Below, in pieces: positions 55,904-64,000 of a stretch of 64,000 nt of DNA (position 1 is its first letter; the number at the start of each line of letters is the position of its first letter). The position numbers and the translations under genes are program-made. This DNA comes from Pseudoalteromonas sp. S16_S37 (lineage in GTDB: Bacteria; Pseudomonadota; Gammaproteobacteria; Enterobacterales; Alteromonadaceae). The stretch spans positions 1 to 64,000 of the forward strand of contig NZ_JAAUWV010000013.1 in the NCBI RefSeq assembly GCF_014694405.1, written 5' to 3'. The notes below the pieces were generated by a model, which made no database searches, was not told where the DNA came from, and saw only the letters and a list, made by a program, of their open reading frames with translations.

Positions 55904-57934
55904 TTAGAGTTTAAATTGATTTACCGTACGGTTAAGCGCTTTGGCTAGATCGTTTAAGTCGCGGGCTTCACTCGCCAGCGTTTGCGCGTGATGTGCTGTA
56001 CTATTCACCAAATCATTGATGGTGTTAAGACTGTTGTTGATGTCTTCCGCAACCACCGTTTGCTCCTCGGTTGAGGTGGCGATTTGGTGACTTTGATCTT
56101 GTACAGTCACCACAGACTCTGCAATTTCTTTAAGCGAGTCTAATACGCCTTGGGTTTGCTCTACGGTACTTTGGGCTTGTTCTTGCCCTTGTTGCATCAT
56201 GGTGGATGCTTGCTGAGCAATTTGTTGCAAGCGAGAGATCATATTACGAATATCATCGGTTGATTCTTGCGTTCTACTTGCCAAAGAGCGTACTTCGTCT
56301 GCAACCACCGCAAAGCCTCTACCTTGCTCACCAGCACGTGCAGCCTCAATGGCGGCGTTCAGTGCCAGTAAATTGGTTTGCTCAGCAATACCGTTGATCA
56401 CATCAATAACCGCGCCTATGTTACTGGTTTCTTGTTCAAGGCCTGACACAACTTTAGCAGCTTCGCCGATATGCACGGATAGCTCAACCATTACTTGTTG
56501 TGCTTGATTTGAACGAGCCGCGCCATCTTGCGTCATACGTTGTACGGTTTCAGCTGCTTGGTTGGTTTCTTGTGCATTACGTGAGATCTCGGTCACTGTC
56601 GCGGCCATTTCAGTCACTGCTGCGCTAACACTGTCGACTTGCTCTTTCTCTTGCTGAATTTCATGGTTGGTATTGGATGACACTTCGCTTAATTGCGCAG
56701 AGGCGTTACCTAGTTGTGAAGCTTGTGCTGCGGTATCGAGCATCATCGCGCGCAACTTATCAATAAAGGTATTCATATGATGCGCTAGCTGGCCCACTTC
56801 GTCTTGGCTGTTTATATCGATGCGCTGAGTTAAGTCGCCATCACCCGATGCAATATCACGCATGATATAGGTTAGCTTGGTGATGGGTTTTGCAATCATA
56901 TGTGTTGCCCACCAAATCATAGCAACAACGATAGCAAGAATAACGATAACGGAGGTGATAGTGGTCATCACCGCCTGTTGTACAGGCTCTTCAATTAGGC
57001 TTGTTGGAATTAAAATACCTACATGCCAATCTAAAATCGGCGTATCTAACTTAACGCTATTGAAAACAACGTAGTAATCTTTACCTTTAAGAGTAACTTC
57101 GGCTGTGCCTGATTGATTATTCTCAATTTTTTGATTGAGAGCGCTAAACCCTTGGGTATTTGCAAAGCGACCTTCTAATGCTTCTAAGCCTTCTTTGCCA
57201 TTGGGTCCTTCATCTGTGATCGACAGGTCATGTCCGGTTTGCTTTGAAAGGTGAACAACTTTTAAATCACTGTCGAGCAAAAAGCCATAGCCTTGACCAT
57301 GAAAGCGAATATCTTCAACCATTGCACTGATGCGGTTAATTTGTAAATCAACACCACCAATACCGACTAATTCCCCACGACTATTATGCACCGGTTGTTG
57401 TACCACAGCAGAGACTGCGCCAGTGTTAATATCTACGGTGGGTGTACCGACATATAGCCCGTTTTTGCTTAGGGCGTCTTGCCACCAACCACGTTTGTAA
57501 GTGTAGTAAGGTTTTCCATCGGCGAACTTTGATGTGCGTTCATTTTCTTTAAAGTACTCACCCGTTTTAGCTGAACCAAAAAATGCCGACAACACGTTTT
57601 CGTCAGTGCTACTAATGCGATTGAAATCTTTGTTGATGTTCTCATAACCATCTAGAGTGGATAAGTCGGCTTCTCTAGTATCGTATTGCTCAAAAAACTC
57701 AATCATATGTGGACTGGTAATAAACGATTTTACCAATTTGCCATATTGAGCAAAAAACGACTCCATCGATAACTTTTCACTTAGTATATAACTTTGCGCT
57801 TCTCGCTCGACACCTTGTCGCGATAACGAAGCTATATGATTGACGAAATAGCTAGATGCTATGATCAACAGCACCGAAATTGTGCCGCCTATGAGTAGGA
57901 GGATTTTTTTCCTCAAAGATAAATTTTCAAGCAT
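55904..57934 (-). CDS. Methyl-accepting chemotaxis protein with Cache sensor
   Basis: A transmembrane chemoreceptor of 676 residues. It has a first membrane segment (about 10-30), a periplasmic double-Cache sensor domain (about 35-310) with the binding segment [20 protein letters not shown] and the strand [20 protein letters not shown], a second membrane segment (about 318-338), HAMP (about 340-395) and a signalling domain. The highly conserved tip reads [20 protein letters not shown] followed by [15 protein letters not shown]. It probably senses amino acids or organic acids. The C-terminal NQFKL lacks a CheR-binding pentapeptide. Confidence 0.94.
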   Translation of the reverse strand: MLENLSLRKKILLLIGGTISVLLIIASSYFVNHIASLSRQGVEREAQSYILSEKLSMESFFAQYGKLVKSFITSPHMIEFFEQYDTREADLSTLDGYENINKDFNRISSTDENVLSAFFGSAKTGEYFKENERTSKFADGKPYYTYKRGWWQDALSKNGLYVGTPTVDINTGAVSAVVQQPVHNSRGELVGIGGVDLQINRISAMVEDIRFHGQGYGFLLDSDLKVVHLSKQTGHDLSITDEGPNGKEGLEALEGRFANTQGFSALNQKIENNQSGTAEVTLKGKDYYVVFNSVKLDTPILDWHVGILIPTSLIEEPVQQAVMTTITSVIVILAIVVAMIWWATHMIAKPITKLTYIMRDIASGDGDLTQRIDINSQDEVGQLAHHMNTFIDKLRAMMLDTAAQASQLGNASAQLSEVSSNTNHEIQQEKEQVDSVSAAVTEMAATVTEISRNAQETNQAAETVQRMTQDGAARSNQAQQVMVELSVHIGEAAKVVSGLEQETSNIGAVIDVINGIAEQTNLLALNAAIEAARAGEQGRGFAVVADEVRSLASRTQESTDDIRNMISRLQQIAQQASTMMQQGQEQAQSTVEQTQGVLDSLKEIAESVVTVQDQSHQIATSTEEQTVVAEDINNSLNTINDLVNSTAHHAQTLASEARDLNDLAKALNRTVNQFKL

Positions 57935-58130
57935 GGTCTGTTCTTTTTCTTGGTAATGCGCAAGAGGTAATCAAACCATATCTGTCGCTGCTTTGCTACC
58001 GTTTGCGCCAAGCGATGTTAAACAAGTATGGATGAAAACCATGTTTTTTCATCGTAATACGCTTTATGTCGTAATTATATGTTAGTGCGTTAGGTAGAAG
58101 TTCTTACTTTAACGATAAAGGATGGGGCAC

Positions 58131-58157
58131 AAAAAAACGCCCAACGAGGGGCGCTTT
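58131..58157 (-). terminator. Terminator of pckA
   Basis: CGCCC pairs with GGGCG (58138-58142 with 58149-58153) and, on the minus strand, a run of seven T follows. It lies 31 bases past the pckA stop. The rest of the 57935-58187 gap holds no gene. Confidence 0.78.
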
Positions 58158-58187
58158 TGATAAAGGAATTTGCTTACGCGGGTTTAA

Positions 58188-59726
58188 TTAGCCGCGTGGA
58201 CTTGCCTGTTTGATGGCGTCTGATACGTCATACTTGGCAAAGTTCTCTTGGAAATCAGCTGCCAGTTTGGCTGCGTATTCAGCGTACTTCGCTTTGTCTT
58301 CCCAAGTATTGATTGGATTAAGTAATACGCTATCTACACCAGGAACAGATACTGGTACGTCTAGATTTAACGACTCAATGTGAGTTGTTTCAACATCTAC
58401 AAGTTTGCCAGATACAATCGCATCAACAACAGCACGTGTAGTTGGGATATCAAAACGCTTACCAATACCGTAAGGTCCGCCAGTCCAACCTGTGTTCACT
58501 AGGTATACCTTTGCGCCAAACTCGCGCACACGCTTCATTAGAAGCTCAGCGTACACACCTGCTGGACGCGGGAAGAAAGGTGCACCAAAACAGGTTGAGA
58601 ATGTTGATTCAATGTCAGACGTTGAGCCAATTTCAGTTGACCCGACTTTCGCTGTGTAACCGCTTAGGAAGTGGTATGCTGCAGCTTCTTCTGAAAGGAT
58701 AGAAACTGGTGGTAATACGCCACTTACGTCACATGTTAAGAATACAACTGCTTTTGGCTCGCCAGCGCGGTTTTCTACTTTACGCTTTTCAACATGCTCT
58801 AGTGGATAAGCGGCACGGGTATTTTGCGTTAGGCTCGTATCTTTAAAGTCAGGTACGCGGTTTTCATCTAATACAACGTTTTCTAAGATGGTGCCAAACT
58901 TAATCGCATTCCAGATCACGGGTTCGTTCTTTTGTGACAGGTCGATACATTTAGCGTAACAACCGCCTTCAATGTTAAATACGCTACCAGGTGCCCAACC
59001 ATGCTCGTCATCACCGATTAGGAAACGAGTTGGATCGGCTGAAAGCGTTGTTTTACCTGTGCCAGATAGGCCGAAGAACAATGCTGTATCACCTGCTTCA
59101 CCTACGTTTGCACTACAGTGCATAGGTAATACGCCTTTGGCTGGTAATAAGAAGTTCTGTACCGAGAACATTGATTTTTTCATTTCGCCTGCGTAGTGCA
59201 TACCCGCAAGTAATACTTTTCGCTCAGCAAAATTGATGATCACAGTACCATCGCTGCTTGTGCCGTCACGTTCTGGATCGCAAACAAATGAAGGTACATT
59301 CATTACTTGCCACTGTGGTAAATCTGAGGCGTTGTAACGAACCGGTTCAATAAACATGTTTTTTGCAAAGATATGGTGCCATGCAGTTTCTGTGGTAACA
59401 ACTACCGGTAAGTAGTGCTCAGGATCTGCACCCACTTCAAGGTGAGAGACGAAGTGGTCTTTACTTTGTACGTGTGCTTCAACACGAGCCCATAATGCAT
59501 TAAATTTTTCGGCATCGAATGGGCGGTTTACATTACCCCATTGGATGTCATTTTCAGTGCTTGGCTCTTTTACGATAAAACGGTCACTAGGTGAACGGCC
59601 TGTACGACGGCCAGTTTTTGCAACGAAAGCTCCATTTGCGGCTAAAGTGCCTTCGCCACGGCTAATGGCGTGTTCGACAAGTTCGGCTGCAGTTAAATCG
59701 ACAAAACGAGTAGCGCTTGAAGTCAT
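58188..59726 (-). CDS. pckA: Phosphoenolpyruvate carboxykinase (ATP)
   Basis: PckA converts oxaloacetate and ATP to phosphoenolpyruvate and CO2, the first step of gluconeogenesis. The protein has 512 residues. It shows the P-loop [14 protein letters not shown], the metal site [20 protein letters not shown] and the N-terminal [17 protein letters not shown] with substrate-binding Arg. It is a single gene with its own terminator. Two near-palindromic sites lie 151-197 bases upstream and may control it. Confidence 0.97.
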   Translation of the reverse strand: MTSSATRFVDLTAAELVEHAISRGEGTLAANGAFVAKTGRRTGRSPSDRFIVKEPSTENDIQWGNVNRPFDAEKFNALWARVEAHVQSKDHFVSHLEVGADPEHYLPVVVTTETAWHHIFAKNMFIEPVRYNASDLPQWQVMNVPSFVCDPERDGTSSDGTVIINFAERKVLLAGMHYAGEMKKSMFSVQNFLLPAKGVLPMHCSANVGEAGDTALFFGLSGTGKTTLSADPTRFLIGDDEHGWAPGSVFNIEGGCYAKCIDLSQKNEPVIWNAIKFGTILENVVLDENRVPDFKDTSLTQNTRAAYPLEHVEKRKVENRAGEPKAVVFLTCDVSGVLPPVSILSEEAAAYHFLSGYTAKVGSTEIGSTSDIESTFSTCFGAPFFPRPAGVYAELLMKRVREFGAKVYLVNTGWTGGPYGIGKRFDIPTTRAVVDAIVSGKLVDVETTHIESLNLDVPVSVPGVDSVLLNPINTWEDKAKYAEYAAKLAADFQENFAKYDVSDAIKQASPRG

Positions 59727-59876
59727 GTTATTACCTAAATGTGAGATTGAACGGGATAGCTCTGAAGTTCTGACTAACTTTAAGCTGAATTTATCTTAAC
59801 AGATGGTTTTGAGATATTCGAGCTTTTGGAGGCCCTAAAAAGGCATAAAAATGTCAAAAAACTTAAATAATTTCAA

Positions 59877-59923
59877 TGATACCGGTGTCATGAAAATTAC
59901 TAAATTTGTGATACCGGTGTCAT
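59877..59923. promoter_or_regulatory. Pair of identical 15-bp operator-like sites upstream of pckA
   Basis: TGATACCGGTGTCAT occurs twice, at 59877-59891 and 59909-59923. The core is almost palindromic (ATGA..ACCGGT..TCAT). The centre-to-centre distance is 32 bases, about three helical turns, so two repressor dimers could bind on one face. The form recalls LacI-family sites, such as those of GntR. It lies between the pckA start and the hslO terminator. Confidence 0.65.
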
Positions 59924-59938
59924 TTTTTATCAACAAAA

Positions 59939-59959
59939 AAGCCGTCATTTTGACGGCTT
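59939..59959. repeat. Left copy of 21-bp direct repeat flanking the IS element
   Basis: The sequence is a hairpin: AAGCCGTCA, loop TTT, TGACGGCTT. An identical copy is at 61560-61580. On the minus strand the left copy is directly followed by six T, which makes it a complete intrinsic terminator. It is best read as the target-site duplication of the element between the copies. Confidence 0.85.
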
Positions 59960-61559
59960 CAGACTGTTGAAAAAGGGCTGGACACAGATCTAGCCCTTTG
60001 ATCTAATAAGCGTAGTGAGTTTAGGGAGTTCACCATGCTTAAAGACAAAACCCCTCAGCAATATGAACTAGAAATGGTCGCTATCGACCAATTGGTTCCA
60101 AAAGACCATTTAGTTCGCCTGATTGACCTTGCGATTGATTTCGAATTCATCCGCGATGAAGTCGCCCATCTCTACTGTAAAAACAATGGTCGCCCAGCGG
60201 TTGACCCTGTGCGAATGTTCAAGATTTTATTTCTTGGATACCTGTTTGGCATTCAAAGCGAGCGTCGCTTGATTAAGGAAATCCAAGTCAATGTCGCATA
60301 TCGTTGGTTTTTAGGCATGGGACTAACTGAAGATGTCATCCACCACTCGACGCTAAGCCAAAACCGCATAAAGCGCTTTAAAGACAGCAACATTTATCAA
60401 TCCATCTTCGATAACATTGTCCGCCAAGCGATGAAGCAAAAACTCATAGGTGGCTATAGCTTATTTGCTGACAGTACACACCTCAAAGCCAATGCCAATA
60501 AAAAGCGCTATGATATAGAAGACTTAAAAGTCAGTCCTTCAGTGTATGTAGAGCAATTGAACGAAGCAGTACTGCAAGACCGGGAGGATGAAGGAAAAAA
60601 GCCCCTGAAGTGTAAGGAAGAAACACCTTGCACAAAACCAACCAAAGTCAGCCGCACCGACCCAGATAGCGGGTTTATGGTACGGGATGAAAAGCCAAAA
60701 GGGTTCTTCTATCTAGACCATCGAATTGTGGATGGTAAACACGGCATTATTGTTGATACACACGCTACCGCAGGCAATGTCCATGACTCACAACCTATTA
60801 TCAGTCGACTCGACAGAGCGCTCGATACTTTTGAGATAAACCCTATTGCGGTTGGGCTAGATGCAGGCTATTTTACCGCCGCGGTATGCCACAATCTGGA
60901 AGAAAGGCAATTAGTTGGCGTACTGGGATACCGAAGACCAAATAAAAAGAAAGGCTACTTCGCCAAGCGGGAGTATCAATATCAAGCCGATACAGATACT
61001 TACCTGTGCCCGCAAGGTGAAACTCTAATCTACAAAGCAACAAGCCGAACAGGCTATCGTCACTATTATTGCGACCCGAGCAAATGTGGACGCTGTCCAG
61101 TCAGAAATCAATGTACAGCCAGTAAAAATCAAACCAAAGTTATAACGAGGCATGTTTGGCAATCGAGCGTAGAAAACGCCAATGCGATTAGACTGAGCGA
61201 CTGGGGTAAAAAGCTCTATCGACGACGAGCCGAAACGGTAGAAAGAAGCTTCGCTGATGCGAAACAACATCATAGACATCGCTACTGCAGATATAGAGGC
61301 CTGCCAAAAGTGACTGCGCAGTGCTTGTTAGCAGCGGCATGTCAAAATATGAAGAAAATGGCGCTCATGGCTGCACACTAGCAAAAAACCTCGAAAACTC
61401 TCCCCTAAAAGCCCTCAAAACGACCTTGGACACACTAAATCACGATAGTTAGCCTAGCCAACACAAAAAACCAACGCTGAAACTTACGGCAGAGAAAACA
61501 GCCCAACAACAGGGAAAAATAAACCCCGCTTAAAAAAAGCGGGGTTTATCATCAATCTG
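59960..61559 (+). mobile_element. IS1182-family insertion sequence
   Basis: A 1600-bp element bounded by imperfect inverted repeats: the left end begins CAGACTGTTGAAAAA and the right end, read inward, CAGATTGATGATAAA, with 12 of 15 bases the same. It is flanked by 21-bp direct copies of a hairpin. It contains one transposase gene. Internal hairpins lie at each end: AAAGGGCT/AGCCCTTT at 59972-59999, upstream of the transposase, and AAACCCCGCTT/AAGCGGGGTTT at 61521-61547, downstream. These could shield the transposase gene from outside transcription and end its own. Confidence 0.92.
60035..61381 (+). CDS. IS1182-family transposase
   Basis: A DDE transposase of 448 residues. The N-terminal DUF772-type domain reads NNGRPAVDPVRMFKILFLGY then LFGIQSERRLIKEIQVNVAY. 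Catalytic acids are in LFADSTHLKANANK, VGLDAGYFTA and ETVERSFADAKQHHRHRY. A cysteine-rich segment (YYCDPSKCGRCPVRNQCTAS) may bind zinc. All key parts are present with no frameshift, so the element may still be active. Confidence 0.95.
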   Translation: MLKDKTPQQYELEMVAIDQLVPKDHLVRLIDLAIDFEFIRDEVAHLYCKNNGRPAVDPVRMFKILFLGYLFGIQSERRLIKEIQVNVAYRWFLGMGLTEDVIHHSTLSQNRIKRFKDSNIYQSIFDNIVRQAMKQKLIGGYSLFADSTHLKANANKKRYDIEDLKVSPSVYVEQLNEAVLQDREDEGKKPLKCKEETPCTKPTKVSRTDPDSGFMVRDEKPKGFFYLDHRIVDGKHGIIVDTHATAGNVHDSQPIISRLDRALDTFEINPIAVGLDAGYFTAAVCHNLEERQLVGVLGYRRPNKKKGYFAKREYQYQADTDTYLCPQGETLIYKATSRTGYRHYYCDPSKCGRCPVRNQCTASKNQTKVITRHVWQSSVENANAIRLSDWGKKLYRRRAETVERSFADAKQHHRHRYCRYRGLPKVTAQCLLAAACQNMKKMALMAAH

Positions 61560-61580
61560 AAGCCGTCATTTTGACGGCTT
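61560..61580. repeat. Right copy of 21-bp direct repeat
   Basis: It is identical to 59939-59959. It lies 28 bases past the hslO stop. On the minus strand this copy runs into CAGATTG of the element, so its T-tract is missing. Confidence 0.85.
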
Positions 61581-61608
61581 AATAATGGAAACGGACACAA
61601 AGGCTATT

Positions 61609-62454
61609 TTAGTTAAAAATTGCTTTTATCTGGTCTTCATTAAAAGTGTAGTTCTTTAAGCAATAGTGACAGCTAATATTGATCTCGCCTTGCTTTTTGA
61701 CATCTTCAAGTAGCGCTTCTTGACCAACATTAACCAATGCATTGATGGTTTTTTCTCGGCTACAGCCACACACAAAGTTGATTTGTTGTGGTTCAAAAAG
61801 CTGAGGATTGTCTTCATGGTACAAACGCGTAAGCACTGTTTGTGCATCTAAGTCGAGTAATTCTTCATCTTTGATGGTATTACTCAAAGCTTCTAAATGA
61901 TTAAAGTCTTCAATAGACTTTTCTTTATCAACAGGAAGAACCTGTAAGAACAAGCCTGATGCTTTTACTCGTTCACCGCTTGTACGAGTAGCAAACCACA
62001 AACGTGTTTTTAATTGCTCTGACTGGGTGAAGTAATCTTCTAAGCAAGCTGCCAGTGAGTCTGATGTTAAAGGCACGATACCTTGATAACGTTCGCCTTT
62101 TGTTGGCGTGATAGTAATGACCATATGGCCTTTACCCATTAACTCTGGGACTGTTGAGCCGGTGATCTCGCCTTGTAACCTTGCTACGCCGCGCATGTTT
62201 TGCTTTTGGTCGCCATTAATAACGGCATACTTTACTGGACCATCGCCTTGCAATTGTACAGCAATGTCGCCTTCAAACTTTAAAGTTGCAGTTAATAAGC
62301 TGGTCGCAACTAATAACTCGCCAAGCAGCGCTTGAACGGCTTGTGGGTAGTTATGTCCTGCAATGATCTCATTAAAGGTATGATCGATTTGTACCAGCTC
62401 GCCGCGTACATCGAGTTTTTCGAAAATATAGCGGTGTAGTAAATCAGGTTGCAT
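61609..62454 (-). CDS. hslO: Redox-regulated chaperone Hsp33
   Basis: Hsp33 protects unfolding proteins during oxidative heat stress. The protein has 281 residues. The C-terminal zinc switch has two cysteine pairs, FVCGCSREK and ISCHYCLKNY, as in E. coli. Oxidation of these releases zinc and activates the chaperone. It follows hslR by ten bases, in an hslR-hslO operon on the minus strand. Its terminator hairpin has been separated from its T-tract by the IS element. Confidence 0.96.
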   Translation of the reverse strand: MQPDLLHRYIFEKLDVRGELVQIDHTFNEIIAGHNYPQAVQALLGELLVATSLLTATLKFEGDIAVQLQGDGPVKYAVINGDQKQNMRGVARLQGEITGSTVPELMGKGHMVITITPTKGERYQGIVPLTSDSLAACLEDYFTQSEQLKTRLWFATRTSGERVKASGLFLQVLPVDKEKSIEDFNHLEALSNTIKDEELLDLDAQTVLTRLYHEDNPQLFEPQQINFVCGCSREKTINALVNVGQEALLEDVKKQGEINISCHYCLKNYTFNEDQIKAIFN

Positions 62455-62464
62455 GTATTAAATC

Positions 62465-62875
62465 CTAGCTTGATTTTAATTTGAGTAATTCGCGTCTTTG
62501 CTTTTTATCCGGTTTGTTAACAGGATGTGGTGCAAAAAAGCTGTTGTTTTTGCGTGCTATTGCGTTTTGTTCACGCTTTTCAATACTTTGTTCCGATTCA
62601 AGGTATAGCTGCTGAGCAAGTGCAGCTGGCTGACGCTTATCGAGTAACTCTAAAATGGTTACCTCTTTTTCGTCAAACCCTTGTGCTAGCTTAACCTTTG
62701 CACCAACTTCAACACATTTACTGGGTTTACAGCGTTGCCCGTTATAGTGTACTTTACCCCCTTGTATCATTTCTCGAGCGAGTGCTCGAGTCTTGTAAAA
62801 CCGTGCAGCCCATAGCCATTTATCTAGCCTAATGGCCTCATTTTGCTTGGGTTTTTCGGGGGATTTCTTAGTCAC
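62465..62875 (-). CDS. hslR: Ribosome-associated heat shock protein Hsp15
   Basis: Hsp15 binds stalled 50S subunits that still hold a nascent chain. The protein has 136 residues. It begins with an S4 RNA-binding domain (IRLDKWLWAARFYKTRALAR, then IQGGKVHYNGQRCKPS) and ends in a basic tail (PVNKPDKKQRRELLKLKSS). It precedes hslO in the same operon, as in many gammaproteobacteria. Confidence 0.94.
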   Translation of the reverse strand: MTKKSPEKPKQNEAIRLDKWLWAARFYKTRALAREMIQGGKVHYNGQRCKPSKCVEVGAKVKLAQGFDEKEVTILELLDKRQPAALAQQLYLESEQSIEKREQNAIARKNNSFFAPHPVNKPDKKQRRELLKLKSS

Positions 62876-63085
62876 AATTTATTAACCATGAAGAACGTGT
62901 GATAATGATGCAAATTTAGCATATTTCCACGTTCAAAAAAAGCGTGTGGAACTCTTGCGACTTTCAGTGTTCGAAGGGCTAGCGACAAGATTAGACAGCA
63001 AACGTAAACTGTCATATTAGCGCGCTTGTTGTATTTTCACCGAAAAGGTACACTGGGTCGCTCAACAGAATAAGAATAGACGGAT

Positions 63086-63973
63086 ATGGAACTACAATTA
63101 CAACAGTTACAAAAAGCATTACTTGCGCTGCCGCATGCCAAACTTAGCCGCTTAGTGGTTTATTTGTCTGTTGTTTATATTGCTTATTTATTATCTCAAT
63201 TGTTTTGGTTGTTGTGGCCGCAACCGGTTACTGCGCCATTGCCTTCAATGTCTGCCGTGTATGCATCTAGCAGCTCAGCAGTTAACAGCCAAGCGATTAT
63301 TCAACAGAACCTGTTTGGTAATGCGCAAAGCAAGCCAGTCGAACAGCCGCAAGCCATTGTCTCTGATGCGCCGCAAACTGCATTGAATGTTCGTCTGACA
63401 GGGATAGTGGCTGTCAGTCAGAATGATAGAGCGGGGCTGGCAATTATCGAATCTCAAGGTCGTCAAGCGACTTATGAAGTGCAAGAAGCGATAGAGGGCA
63501 CTCGTGCTAAGCTTGCGCAAGTATTACCTGATAGAGTTATTTTAGATGTCAGTGGCCGTTTTGAGACGCTGATGCTAGATGGCTTGGAATACTCAAAAAA
63601 TGTTGCTATGCCTGTTGCGCCAAAAACGCCTGAAAAAAGTTCGGGGCTTGTACGCACAACGGTTCCCAGCGAATTAGTAGAGAAAAAAGAAGAATTATTA
63701 AAAGACCCAGGTAAGCTGCTCGATTACATTCGCATCACACCGTACAGAAGCTCAGGGGAGCTTTTGGGCTATCGCTTGAGCCCGGGTAAAGATCCTGCGT
63801 TGTTTAACAAGATGGGATTAAAAAATAATGATTTAGCTGTTGCTATCAACGGTTATCAACTCACGGATATGAAACAGGCCATGGCAGCCATGAATGAGCT
63901 AAGAAACAGCACTGACGCCACTATTACGGTTGAGCGTGATGGTCAGGTCATGAGCGTGCAATTTAGCCTGTAA
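63086..63973 (+). CDS. gspC: Type II secretion system protein C
   Basis: GspC links the inner-membrane platform of the type II secretion system to the secretin GspD. The protein has 295 residues. A short cytoplasmic part is followed by a membrane segment (LVVYLSVVYIAYLLSQLFWL, about 23-43), the HR domain (about 65-165, with ALNVRLTGIVAVSQNDRAGL) and a C-terminal PDZ-like domain (about 205-295, with GYRLSPGKDPALFNKMGLKN). It should open the gsp operon that continues past the window. The system probably exports the signal-peptide proteins encoded at 19.9-30 kb. Confidence 0.93.
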   Translation: MELQLQQLQKALLALPHAKLSRLVVYLSVVYIAYLLSQLFWLLWPQPVTAPLPSMSAVYASSSSAVNSQAIIQQNLFGNAQSKPVEQPQAIVSDAPQTALNVRLTGIVAVSQNDRAGLAIIESQGRQATYEVQEAIEGTRAKLAQVLPDRVILDVSGRFETLMLDGLEYSKNVAMPVAPKTPEKSSGLVRTTVPSELVEKKEELLKDPGKLLDYIRITPYRSSGELLGYRLSPGKDPALFNKMGLKNNDLAVAINGYQLTDMKQAMAAMNELRNSTDATITVERDGQVMSVQFSL

Positions 63974-64000
63974 CGATAATAAATTTGGAGTTTAAAAATA
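63974..64000 (+). promoter_or_regulatory. Start region of the next gsp gene
   Basis: TTTGGAG follows the gspC stop near the window end and is a fitting ribosome binding site for the next gene, expected to be gspD. Its coding sequence is not in the window. Confidence 0.5.

Overview
The window looks like chromosomal DNA of a marine gammaproteobacterium of the Alteromonadales, most likely Pseudoalteromonas or a close relative. This rests on moderate to low GC, the FabR/acyl desaturase pair, SthA, a DUF2959-type lipoprotein, HslO/HslR beside a type II secretion locus, and the style of the proteins. The genus is inferred; no database search was possible. The left edge carries the 5S rRNA end of an rRNA operon.

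Layout. 1-11.8 kb: 5S rRNA and its terminator, then housekeeping and regulatory genes (YihY, prolyl aminopeptidase, dtd, a spermidine-synthase-like protein, a GNAT/thioesterase fusion, a solute-binding protein, two divergent regulator/MFS pairs, RimJ-type GNAT, a soluble LiaF-like protein). 12-19.5 kb: secreted GH97 glucosidase, cupredoxin-like protein overlapping an outer-membrane barrel protein, sthA, and a fatty-acid desaturase divergent from fabR across a FabR-type palindrome. 19.9-30 kb: an accessory run of six secreted proteins. These are an M4 metalloprotease, a Hint-domain protein with a degenerate C-terminal splice motif, a GEVED-domain protein, and three related proteins with a motif block like MACPF/CDC pore-formers. 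30-41.6 kb: a compact biosynthetic cluster with an exporter, two acyl carrier proteins, a KAS III-like condensing enzyme, an asparagine-synthetase-like amidotransferase, an AfsA-type butenolide synthase homologue, an Old Yellow Enzyme homologue, two short-chain dehydrogenases, its own Sfp-type phosphopantetheinyl transferase and an F420-reductase-like dehydrogenase. 41.6-47.1 kb: a LysR regulator divergent from an RND efflux pair. 47.4-52.3 kb: leuABCD behind a leucine-rich leader peptide and attenuator. 52.3-64 kb: secreted protein, globin, TerB-like protein, hemN, chemoreceptor, pckA, an IS1182-family element, hslO-hslR and gspC.

How parts fit together. The 31.2-41.5 kb genes can be read as a pathway: the PPTase primes the carriers, the KAS III homologue builds a beta-keto chain, the AfsA homologue condenses it with a C3 unit, the OYE and SDR enzymes reduce the ring or side chain, the amidotransferase adds nitrogen, and the DHA2 MFS pump exports the product. 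This suggests a small amidated butenolide/furan/lactone-type molecule, not a classical PKS or NRPS product. The secreted run at 19.9-30 kb reads as a possible protease-activated pore-forming system; the type II secretion gene gspC at the right edge shows that a suitable exporter exists in the same genome. The IS1182-family element (1600 bp) sits inside the hslO transcription terminator and is flanked by 21-bp direct copies of the terminator hairpin. That hairpin separated from its T-tract is the clearest recent rearrangement in the window.
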